NCBI GenBank assembly: GCA_041485905.1
Contig: JBGPKK010000015.1
Coordinates: forward strand, 1-49,611
Direction of reading: 5' to 3'
Length of the DNA stretch: 49,611 nt
Source: JAHFUI01 sp041485905
GTDB taxonomy: Bacteria; Acidobacteriota; Vicinamibacteria; Vicinamibacterales; CAVVIG01
Shown: one piece after another, positions 34,789 through 41,935 of the stretch
Numbering within the stretch: position 1 is the first letter of the stretch
Layout: every line of letters begins with the position of its first letter
Notes under the pieces: model-generated
Databases searched by the model: none
Told to the model about the DNA's origin: nothing
Seen by the model: only the letters and a program-made list of their open reading frames with translations
Program-made: the position numbers and the translations under genes

Positions 34789-36294
34789 GTAGTTGGTTAG
34801 CGCGTTAGTTTACTGCGGGCGACTGCAGATCGAGAGGGACGAGCGGCGCTGGCGATTGCAGCATCGACGCGAGCAGGGCGTGGGGATTGAGGTGGCGCTG
34901 CAGCGCGGTGCGAATCACACTCGCCAGCGTCTGCTGGGCGTCGGCCCCCGACCACGTGCGATTGCCCCCCCACACTTTACGCGTGACGACCGCCGGCCGC
35001 AGCGCCTGTTCGGCACGCCAATTGGTGGCATCGATCGTCGGATCAAACAAGAAGGACCACATCGCGGGAAGCTCGCGATCGAGATGCGCCGCGAAGCGTT
35101 CGACATCGGGTACCTGGCTCGGCCGGCCGAGCCGTTCAGCCAAGCGCGTGATCAGATGACCGCGTGCGACCGCGAGCCCGTGCGCCGACACGACACCGGC
35201 GTGGTGGCGATCGCGGACCGCGAGGCCCTGCTGCAAGATCGCCTGCACGTCGGTGGCGAAGGTGGTGCGCGGATGATCGGCGGCGACGAGCCGACACCGC
35301 CGCAGCAGATGCGCGAGACAGGTCTGATGCGCGGCCGCAGTGAAGCGACGGTACGGTGCCCAGCCATCGCGGACGAGCACGCCGGCGAAGTCGGCGCCGA
35401 GCACCGCCGCGGCCTCGTCGAAGCCGCGGCCGGGTTGAATCCGATACACCGTCGTGTCCGGCGTCGCGAAGGCCCACAGCCACTGCAAATGGCCCCCGAC
35501 CTTCCAGCCGGTTTCATCTGGGCTGACCATCGGACTGCCGCGCACGGTGGTACACAACGCCGCGTAGGTCGGCTGCGCGTGGCGCGCGGCGCGATGCACC
35601 GCATGGACGAGGCCGCCGCGCGTGACCGTCAGTCGATACTGCTGCTGGAAGAGGGTGGCGATCTTGCCGTACGACAAGCCCAGTTGTTTATTGAGAATGA
35701 CGGCGAACGCGACGGCCTGCGGACCCAGTTGTGCGGCCGCGGCGCCGAGCGCGTCAGAGGTTTGGAGCGCATGCCGGCCTTGGACGCGACGCCCGCACCT
35801 GCGACACCGTCCGATGCGGACCTGAAAGGCACGGACCACGATCCGTGGGACTGGCAGCTCTTCTTGATACTGCGTCGCCACACCGGTCTCGATGACGCGA
35901 TCGCCGCAACCGGGACAGCACGTCGGCAACGGCGCCTCATGCGTTTCATCGATGCGCGGTGGCACGCGCCGACGGGCCTTGGGACCATAGGCGTCGCCCG
36001 GCTTGCGCCCCGGCCGTTTCGGATCCTTCTTCAACGGTTTCGCAAAGGGCGCCGCCTGTCGATAGCCCGCACGGCGGGCCTCATCGAGTTGTCGCTTCAG
36101 ATGGTCGACCTGCTGACGCAGTCGCTCGTTCTCTCGGCGCAGTATTTCTCGTTCGCGCTCCGCACGCTCCGCGCGTTCGCGGAGCACGTCAGGGTCCTGC
36201 GATTGGCGGTCGTCGTCTCGCGGGATTCGCGACTCCGGCACGCGCCAGTTATGCCAGAATCGCGGCTGCTGTACAAGAGGCGCTAATCAATTAC
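34789..36294 (-). mobile_element. IS66-family single-gene insertion sequence
   Basis: The ends GTAGTTGGTTAGCGC (34789-34803) and, read inward on the other strand, GTAATTGATTAGCGC (36280-36294) match at 13 of 15 positions and begin with the GTA typical of IS66. The element is about 1.5 kb and contains only the transposase, as in the tnpA/tnpB-less subgroup. The 8-bp flanks (gaaccaag and gccggttc) do not match, so no target duplication is seen. Confidence 0.75.
34805..36241 (-). CDS. tnpC: IS66-family transposase (TnpC-type)
   Basis: A 478-residue DDE transposase. It has an N-terminal leucine-zipper/coiled coil (ERAERAEREREILRRENERL), the zinc-finger motif CCPGCGDRV with CRRCGRR, and a catalytic core with VSPDETGWKVGG (first Asp), VRDGWAPY (second Asp) and a C-terminal NWRAEQALRP block with Glu. 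The GTG start at 36241 gives a plausible N-terminus. The frame is intact, so the element may be active. Accessory genes tnpA and tnpB are absent. Confidence 0.93.
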   Translation of the reverse strand: MPESRIPRDDDRQSQDPDVLRERAERAEREREILRRENERLRQQVDHLKRQLDEARRAGYRQAAPFAKPLKKDPKRPGRKPGDAYGPKARRRVPPRIDETHEAPLPTCCPGCGDRVIETGVATQYQEELPVPRIVVRAFQVRIGRCRRCGRRVQGRHALQTSDALGAAAAQLGPQAVAFAVILNKQLGLSYGKIATLFQQQYRLTVTRGGLVHAVHRAARHAQPTYAALCTTVRGSPMVSPDETGWKVGGHLQWLWAFATPDTTVYRIQPGRGFDEAAAVLGADFAGVLVRDGWAPYRRFTAAAHQTCLAHLLRRCRLVAADHPRTTFATDVQAILQQGLAVRDRHHAGVVSAHGLAVARGHLITRLAERLGRPSQVPDVERFAAHLDRELPAMWSFLFDPTIDATNWRAEQALRPAVVTRKVWGGNRTWSGADAQQTLASVIRTALQRHLNPHALLASMLQSPAPLVPLDLQSPAVN

Positions 36295-36725
36295 GCCGGT
36301 TCGATAGGTACGGAGCCTAGACGTTTGCCACTTGGAACCGCGTTGGCGAATGGCTCAGGCGGCTTGAGGGGCTACGATAGGTGGCCTGAACTGGCCCTCT
36401 TCCGGTTCTCGGTCGCGTGTTGCTAAGACGACGCTTTCGTGCGCGAAGGTGCACGTTCCTTCAAGAGGTCAACCGACCCGGCGATGGCGCGTCTCCGCGC
36501 GCTGTCTAGCGTCCGAGGTAGAAGGCAAATCAGTCGATAGCCAGGAGCTTGGGGCTGGCGCCCCAAACGCATCAACCGCGATCCTCCGCACTATGGCTGA
36601 TGCGGGCAGGGAACGAACTGCCAGGCGTCCGGCAAGCTCACGTGAGCGGGTAGGCCAGGTGTTGACGTGCAAGGTCATTGGGAGATCTGGTATCGGCGTC
36701 GGATTCCATTCCGCACGAGAGTGAA
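36295..36725. other. Region without recognised gene
   Basis: The 430 bp between the IS66 end and the next gene hold short open frames with no recognisable family and atypical composition. The only feature is a type I hairpin, TTGGGGC-TGGC-GCCCCAA at 36549-36566. Confidence 0.5.
36549..36566. repeat. Type I hairpin (GGGGC family)
   Basis: Perfect 7-bp arms TTGGGGC and GCCCCAA with a TGGC loop, in otherwise empty sequence between mobile elements. It is similar in form to the nuoE-nuoF copy. Confidence 0.75.
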
Positions 36726-37328
36726 CTAGTTGGCCATCAACGAACCAGTTAGGCCAGCCCTCTTGAAACCATCTCTGACAGCGATTGTGGTTGGATCGGT
36801 TTCTGTTCGAGCAATGAGCGCAATCCCGTGGATTGAACGCGCCCCCATTCGCCCGAACGGAGTCATAGGCAATAGCCCACGGATTCTCGGATCAGATTTG
36901 CGAAGATTCTCTTTGAGAGCGTTCGATGGAATAGGAACGGGAAATCCGTGGATGGTCCAGTTGTTCTTCTCAGTATTCAAGGCGGTAAAGAGTATCAGTG
37001 CGAGTGCGTTCGCCTCATCGTCGTCCGGTTGGTACATGACAGTCAGTGAACCTCTTGGCACTTCCATGAGGTCTGCCTTCAACGGTGCCATTTGGGCCAG
37101 CGAGAACATTCGTGGCTGGTGTAGCTTCTTGACTTCCTCCAGCTTTAATTCTGTCGCGGCATCCTTTTCTGCCGATGCCTTGTTTGCAAAATACCAAGCG
37201 GCAAGTCCGGTAATTGCTGCCGCAGCCGTTAACGCTACCGCCAATACTCCTGCCCAATACGACCACCATTCATTTGAAAAACGCATATGTTTCCTTGGGT
37301 GGTTTGTTGGCGTCATCGCCTCAATCAT
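36726..37328 (-). CDS. Membrane-anchored hypothetical protein
   Basis: A 200-residue protein with one N-terminal membrane helix (WAGVLAVALTAAAAITGLAA), then a short charged coiled segment (KASAEKDAATELKLEEVKKL) and a soluble domain of unknown fold. Its base composition is clearly lower in GC than the surrounding genes, suggesting recent acquisition. Three start codons are possible (37328, 37316, 37286); the last, MRFSNEWW, lies closest to the helix. It resembles small accessory proteins found on genomic islands; no function can be given. Confidence 0.65.
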   Translation of the reverse strand: MIEAMTPTNHPRKHMRFSNEWWSYWAGVLAVALTAAAAITGLAAWYFANKASAEKDAATELKLEEVKKLHQPRMFSLAQMAPLKADLMEVPRGSLTVMYQPDDDEANALALILFTALNTEKNNWTIHGFPVPIPSNALKENLRKSDPRIRGLLPMTPFGRMGARSIHGIALIARTETDPTTIAVRDGFKRAGLTGSLMAN

Positions 37329-37431
37329 TGTAATGGGTGCTGTATTTGTAATCAGCGTAATGACTCGTGATTATCGACGAAGGTGTCGTTGATGAATTTG
37401 TCATTTAAAGAAGCACTATCATGGAGGCGAT

Positions 37432-37614
37432 ATGGCGCGTCCGTCGAAGGAATTTCAAGCGTTCGACTCGGTCATGAGGAAACTGCTGACCGTTTCAAAG
37501 GCGACGATTGTAGAGCGCCACGCTGCACACCGGGAAGCCTCCGCCCAGAATCCGCGCAAGCGGGGACCGAAGCCAAAGTCCGCGCCGAAACTCGCCGACC
37601 CCGACGCGAGCTAA
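37432..37614 (+). CDS. Small basic protein beside the IS1595 transposase
   Basis: A 60-residue protein: MARPSKEFQAFDSVMRKLL at the N-terminus and a Lys/Arg/Pro-rich tail (RKRGPKPKSAPK). GGAGGCGAT sits just before the ATG, a strong ribosome binding site. It resembles small DNA-associated hypothetical proteins found on mobile elements. It is convergent with the transposase and overlaps its end by 4 bp, so it may be a passenger or accessory gene of the element. Confidence 0.65.
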   Translation: MARPSKEFQAFDSVMRKLLTVSKATIVERHAAHREASAQNPRKRGPKPKSAPKLADPDAS

Positions 37615-38573
37615 TTACAGGCTCCGCCGAATCCGATCAAGTCCTTGTAGGTCAGACGACGGCCGACGATGCCGTAGATCGCGAGACTGAACCGATCCGC
37701 GTCGTTCATGTCGATCCGATTGTTGTAGCGGAACGCTTGCTCGTCGAGATACCGAAACAAGTGAAACGGCTCGACGCTGACATAGGTCCCGTGCAGGCCA
37801 CGCTTCAACAGCGACCAGAAGTTTTCACAGCCGTTGACGTGGACGCGGCCGTTGACGTACTGCACGGCGTGGTCAATCACTTGGTGCGCGTAGGTGTTCG
37901 CGAGTCCGTCATACGACCGGAGGTCATCGCTGTAGAGCGCAGACCCGGCTTCCACGTGCTTGTTGACTTCAGTCTGAAGCGTCTTCTTTTTCCGGTTGTC
38001 GATCACAACGGTTCGGACACTGCCGTCACGCTGAAGGATGCCCATCACGGCGGTCTTGTCCTTGCCGCCGGTTCCCGTGATTCGACGCTGCCGTTGGGCA
38101 ACGTGCATGTTGCGGGCTTTGCCGCCGATGAACGTTTCATCCACTTCGACTTCACCCGACAGCTTTCCGGCCGTCGCGTCCTGCATCGCGAGCCGGATAC
38201 GCTGCAACATGAACCACGCGGTCTTCTGCGTGACGCCGATGCTCCGGTGAATCTCCCACGAGCTGACGCCGTTCTTCGTGTTGGCGATCATCCAGACGGT
38301 CGGCAACCACTTATCCAGACCGAGCGGCGAATCTTCAAAGATGGTCCCGGTTTTGAGCGAGAACTTCCGATTCGGATGCTTGGCCTTGCAGATCCAGCCC
38401 ATGCGAGACTTGTCGAAGTAGACGCCCTTGCTGCTACAGGTCGGGCAGGTGACGCCGTTCGGCCAGCGGCGCGCGACGAGGTAGGACAGGCAGTTGTCCG
38501 GGTTGTCGAAGTATTTGACGGCTTCAACCAAGGTGCGGGGCAGGGGGTTGCTCATGTCCATGTAGACGAGCAT
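37611..38573 (-). CDS. IS1595-family (ISXO2-like) transposase
   Basis: A 320-residue transposase. The N-terminal zinc-binding region has CPTCSSKG and a later Cys in WICKAKHP. The catalytic core shows EVEVDETFIGGKARN (first Asp), LYSDDLRSYDG (second Asp) and VNGCENFWSLLKRG, where the third acidic residue is replaced by Asn as is common in this family. The frame is complete. No convincing terminal inverted repeats or target duplications were found, so the element limits are unknown. Confidence 0.92.
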   Translation of the reverse strand: MLVYMDMSNPLPRTLVEAVKYFDNPDNCLSYLVARRWPNGVTCPTCSSKGVYFDKSRMGWICKAKHPNRKFSLKTGTIFEDSPLGLDKWLPTVWMIANTKNGVSSWEIHRSIGVTQKTAWFMLQRIRLAMQDATAGKLSGEVEVDETFIGGKARNMHVAQRQRRITGTGGKDKTAVMGILQRDGSVRTVVIDNRKKKTLQTEVNKHVEAGSALYSDDLRSYDGLANTYAHQVIDHAVQYVNGRVHVNGCENFWSLLKRGLHGTYVSVEPFHLFRYLDEQAFRYNNRIDMNDADRFSLAIYGIVGRRLTYKDLIGFGGACN

Positions 38574-38863
38574 ACGCCCTTAAATGTTCCCAGTCAAGTA
38601 TATTGTTACCCTATTTAGTGAAATCGTCGAACCGCTACCAGGATTACTTGAGAATTCGAGGTATGAAAGCCTTCCAGTAAAGGCGGCTTCAATTGATTCG
38701 GGAGTTCCAGTGACGTCCTCTAGGTCCGACGACTCGGAACGCAAAGCTTCAGGAGACCGCTGCACAACGGACGCACTTCAGCAGCAACACGACATAGGCA
38801 CAGCGGTTCGATCTGACGGAGTGGGTTGGGGATTTCAGCCGTTTAGAATCAACGACTTGGAGA

Positions 38864-38939
38864 TGGTGGACCAGACCGGGATCGAACCGGTGACCTCATG
38901 AATGCCATTCATGCGCGCTCCCAACTGCGCTACTGGCCC
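38864..38939 (-). tRNA. tRNA-Ala (anticodon GGC)
   Basis: A complete 76-nt cloverleaf on the minus strand. The acceptor stem is GGGCCAG with CTGGTCC, the D-arm is AGCGCAGTTGGGAGCGC and the anticodon loop ATGGCAT has anticodon GGC. The T-arm is CCGGTTCGATCCCGG and the 3' CCA is encoded. It borders the segment with two transposases and the lower-GC gene, so it may be the anchor of a small island. Confidence 0.95.
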
Positions 38940-38998
38940 ACATGTGCCCGCAAGTCGCTTGGGCGAACTTCAATTCTAAGCCGCCCTCGCGCGAGGGG

Positions 38999-40051
38999 TC
39001 AACGCTCCGTCGTCGGCACGGTGTCTGCGGCTGACTCGAGATTTCTGTCCAGAAACCCCCACACACGACGCCAGGAGTCGCGCTGCTCGGGTGTGTTCTC
39101 GGGTTGCCACGTGCGCGAATCGACGCGCCGGTCGAACCGGTGCCCGCCAGGTGGGTTGTCGTACACCTTCGTTTCCGCGAGCTGCGGCTTGCGCGCCCGC
39201 AGCGCATCGACCAGTTGCATGCTCTCCTCGATGTTCACGTCCTCGTCGTTGGTCGCGACGGTGACCAGCAGCGGAATCTGCAGCCGGTCCACGCCGAACA
39301 GCGGCGATCGATCTTTGTAGACCGCATGTTTTTCGGAGGGCGCCCCGCCAAAGCGGTTCTGCGGATCGATCAACTGCCGCTGCCGGTCAACCCCCTTCCA
39401 GGCGAGGCGTTGGAACAGATTCGCGACCGGCACTGCCGCCACGGCCGCCTTGAACAGCGTCGGGTTGCGGAACACTGACAGCAAGGCGATCAGCCCGCCG
39501 TGGCTCCATCCGATGACGCCGACCCGGCCCGGATCGACGGCGGAGTATCTCGTCTTGAGCACGTCAACAGCCGTCACCACATCGTCGACTTCGGCGCCCC
39601 CGTAGTCGATCGCAGCGTACAACGCCTGCCCGTACCCAATCCCGCCCCGGTACTCCGGTGCGATGACGATGTAGCCCTTCGAAGTGGCTTCGCGGATGTA
39701 CGGAATGTAGTGCTCGTACAAGTGGCCGCGAACGTCTTCATGAACCCAGACGAGGGCGGGGTGGCTTCGTGGACCGCGCGTCTTCAGCGGCTGAAACACG
39801 AACGCGGGAATCTCCAGACCACCGGCGCGGCTGCGATAGGTGATCTTGTCCATCTGCATCCGCCCATCGCTGGCGGTGCGCCAGGCGCTGTCGGTCTCGG
39901 CCTGTTGCCGAGCCATCCGCTCGAACTCGGAGCCTTTGGTGATCTGAGCGGGCGGGATTTGCGGCTGCGCCAGCAGCGAGGAAAACGCGAGGCAGAGAGC
40001 GGCGACCACGGACAGCGCGCGGGCTCGCCCGCATGCGGAGGGGGCTGTCAT
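38999..40051 (-). CDS. Secreted S9-like alpha/beta hydrolase (prolyl oligopeptidase family)
   Basis: A 350-residue protein with a signal peptide (LSVVAALCLAFSSLLA-QP) and one hydrolase domain, without a propeller. The nucleophile elbow is GVIGWSHGGLIALLS, preceded by the oxyanion-region sequence HPALVWVHEDVRG. The catalytic Asp is in ATNDEDVNIEES and the His in NPPGGHRFDRR. It is probably a periplasmic peptidase or esterase. It is unlike the 701-residue S9 peptidase at 22572 in lacking the N-terminal domain, so substrate access should be less restricted. Confidence 0.9.
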   Translation of the reverse strand: MTAPSACGRARALSVVAALCLAFSSLLAQPQIPPAQITKGSEFERMARQQAETDSAWRTASDGRMQMDKITYRSRAGGLEIPAFVFQPLKTRGPRSHPALVWVHEDVRGHLYEHYIPYIREATSKGYIVIAPEYRGGIGYGQALYAAIDYGGAEVDDVVTAVDVLKTRYSAVDPGRVGVIGWSHGGLIALLSVFRNPTLFKAAVAAVPVANLFQRLAWKGVDRQRQLIDPQNRFGGAPSEKHAVYKDRSPLFGVDRLQIPLLVTVATNDEDVNIEESMQLVDALRARKPQLAETKVYDNPPGGHRFDRRVDSRTWQPENTPEQRDSWRRVWGFLDRNLESAADTVPTTER

Positions 40052-40068
40052 CCCCTCATCCTACCCCG

Positions 40069-40401
40069 TTACGAACCCGCCGCGCGTAGATGCGCGCGGT
40101 TCAGCCACTCGCTCAGCAGCCCCGCGGCTTCGTCCGGCGTCCGTCCGTAAAACGGCATCAGCGCCGTCGGCACGCCCGGCATACGGACGATGTAGGCGCG
40201 CCACCGATCCGGCGACACCGACGCGACTTCGATGAGATAGGGACGTCCGGCGATGGACTGTTCGAAGCGATGAACGACGTTGGTCACGAATGTCGCGGCA
40301 GCTTTTGTGTTGGCGTGAAGGAGGCACATTCTTGCGCGGAGTCGCTCCGCGATCAAGCGAAGCGCCACGCGAAGGCGCGTGCACAATTGGAGTCGCGTCA
40401 T
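40069..40401 (-). CDS. Hypothetical protein, 110 residues
   Basis: A small cytoplasmic protein: basic amphipathic N-terminus (MTRLQLCTRLRVALRLIAERLR) and a core FEQSIAGRPYLIEVASVSPD, then WRAYIVRMPGVPTALMPFYG and a helix EAAGLLSEWLNRAH. It looks like a conserved domain of unknown function. ATG at 40401 is chosen; the frame stays open to 40473, but that extension is encoded by the CCACAGG repeats. It lies 17 bp downstream of nothing else and is followed by the S9-like hydrolase in the same direction. Confidence 0.65.
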   Translation of the reverse strand: MTRLQLCTRLRVALRLIAERLRARMCLLHANTKAAATFVTNVVHRFEQSIAGRPYLIEVASVSPDRWRAYIVRMPGVPTALMPFYGRTPDEAAGLLSEWLNRAHLRAAGS

Positions 40402-40424
40402 GAAATATTTTTTTGTGTCGTTCC

Positions 40425-40464
40425 GTCCACAGGATTTACACCGAACATCCACAGGTTTTCCACA
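40425..40464. promoter_or_regulatory. Three DnaA-box-like CCACA motifs
   Basis: GTCCACA (40425-40431), ACATCCACA (40445-40453) and TTTTCCACA (40456-40464) lie in a divergent intergenic region beside an AT-rich run. TTTTCCACA differs from the DnaA box TTATCCACA by one base. They may be DnaA sites or a coincidental repeat. Confidence 0.35.
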
Positions 40465-40496
40465 GCCCTGCATTTCGTCGCGCGTGCGCGGATCGC

Positions 40497-40525
40497 TTGA
40501 CGGGGTCCGCGCGGCACATTACGCT
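40497..40525 (+). promoter_or_regulatory. Predicted promoter of the addBA transcription unit
   Basis: TTGACG (40497-40502), a 17-bp spacer and TACGCT (40520-40525), only about 10 bp before the ATG at 40535. The transcript would be almost leaderless, as for padR. Confidence 0.45.
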
Positions 40526-40534
40526 TGAATTTCA

Positions 40535-41935
40535 ATGAAAAGCTGGGCGGCGGCGGCAAGAGTGGCGATGCTATGCCTGCTCGCTGCGGCTGCACCGTCC
40601 GTCGCCGCCGACGAAGCGACGTTGTTGCGCGTGTTTCTGTCCGACGGCACGTCGCTCGTCAGCTACGGGGAATTCGCCCGCGTCGCCGATCGTGTCGTGT
40701 TCTCGATGCCGATCGCCCTGGAAACAACGACAACATCGTCGACTCCCACGCTGCAACTCGTCAACATTCCCGCCGATCGCGTCGACTGGGCGCGCACCGA
40801 CCGGTACGCCGAGACGGCCCGCGCGGCCCGTTATGCTGCGACGCAGGCCGAAAGCGATTACGTGGCGTTGAGCAACGCGGTTGCCCGGGCGCTGAACGAG
40901 GTGACGTTCACGACCGATCCCGCCCGGCGCCTGGCCCTCGTCGAACAGGCGCGCAAGACGCTCGCCGACTGGCCGCAGGATCACTTCAACTATCGGAACG
41001 CGGACGTGCGGCAGATGCTGTCCCTCCTCGACGAGGCGATTGCCGACTTGCGCGCGTCTGCAGGCGGGAACCGATTCGACCTGAGCTTCGTGGCCGTGGC
41101 CGAGCCGCTCACTCCTACGGAGCCCTTGTTGCCGCCTCCGACTCCGAAGGAAGCGATCGAGCAGTTGCTCACCGTGTCTCAGCTCACTGAATCAGCGGTT
41201 GAACGCCAATCGATCTTGAGCGTCGTGCTCGTGCGGCTCGACCGCGACGCGGACACGTTGCCGGCAGGATGGGCCGAGACGGTCCGCGCGAAGACCACTG
41301 CGGCGATGGAGGCCGACCTGCGTCTCGAACTCACCTACCAGTCGATGATTCGACGGTCGATCGGTCAGGCCGAACGACGCGCGCGAAATGGGGATGTGCT
41401 GGGTGTCAGGCGGGCTCTGGAGCGCCTCCGACGTGGCGACGCGGCGCTCGGCAGAAAGAGACCCGACGCGATCCTCGGCGCGATTGCCGCGGTGGAGGCC
41501 GAGCTCGATGCCGCGCGCCGGCTTCGTCTCGCACGCGACCGCTGGGCGCTGCGTGCGCCCGTGCTGCGGCAGTACGGCGGCGCCATGACCACCGCGTTTG
41601 CCATCTTTCGCAGCCTTCAGAAGCCGCTCGAGAACATCAAGCAACTGTCCGGTTCCACGCAGGCCTCGCTCTCAGTCGTGGAGCGGCGGGTGGCGCGCGT
41701 ACTTGAATTGATCGAAGACATCGTGCCGCCTGAAGAGTGTCAGACCGCTCATGCGATCCTGGTGAGCGCCGCGCACCTGGCCGACAACGCAGCAAAAATT
41801 CGGCGCGAAGCGACGCGGTCCGGCGACATCGCGCGTGCCTGGGATGCGTCATCGGCCGCGGCCGGCGCATTGATGCTGAGCGCCAGGGCCAAAACCGAAA
41901 TCCGGTCGTTACTCGAGCCGCCCCGACGGCAGTGA
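40535..41935 (+). CDS. Secreted helical protein of unknown function
   Basis: A 466-residue protein with a signal peptide (RVAMLCLLAAAAPSVAA-DE), a short beta-rich N-terminal segment (LLRVFLSDGTSLVSYGEFAR) and then a long Ala/Arg/Leu-rich alpha-helical body (about residues 90-466). I do not recognise a family. Its stop overlaps the addB GTG start by 4 bp, so a periplasmic protein is translationally coupled to a cytoplasmic recombination nuclease, which is odd. The coupling may only be opportunistic packing. Confidence 0.7.
   Translation: MKSWAAAARVAMLCLLAAAAPSVAADEATLLRVFLSDGTSLVSYGEFARVADRVVFSMPIALETTTTSSTPTLQLVNIPADRVDWARTDRYAETARAARYAATQAESDYVALSNAVARALNEVTFTTDPARRLALVEQARKTLADWPQDHFNYRNADVRQMLSLLDEAIADLRASAGGNRFDLSFVAVAEPLTPTEPLLPPPTPKEAIEQLLTVSQLTESAVERQSILSVVLVRLDRDADTLPAGWAETVRAKTTAAMEADLRLELTYQSMIRRSIGQAERRARNGDVLGVRRALERLRRGDAALGRKRPDAILGAIAAVEAELDAARRLRLARDRWALRAPVLRQYGGAMTTAFAIFRSLQKPLENIKQLSGSTQASLSVVERRVARVLELIEDIVPPEECQTAHAILVSAAHLADNAAKIRREATRSGDIARAWDASSAAAGALMLSARAKTEIRSLLEPPRRQ

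Noticed and set aside
34781..36302. 8-bp target duplication around the IS66 element
   Set aside because: The left flank gaaccaag and right flank gccggttc do not match in direct orientation.
36449..36724. Possible 91-residue gene between IS66 and the membrane protein gene
   Set aside because: There is no ribosome binding site or family, it contains a palindrome, and its amino acid composition looks random.
38584..38901. Plus-strand open frame ending in MVDQTGIEPVTS
   Set aside because: The end is the antisense translation of tRNA-Ala, a well-known false protein; the remainder has no similarity.
40402..40473. N-terminal extension of the 110-residue gene with a CxxC-like motif
   Set aside because: The cysteines are encoded by the repeated CCACAGG boxes, and conserved-looking sequence starts only after the internal ATG.
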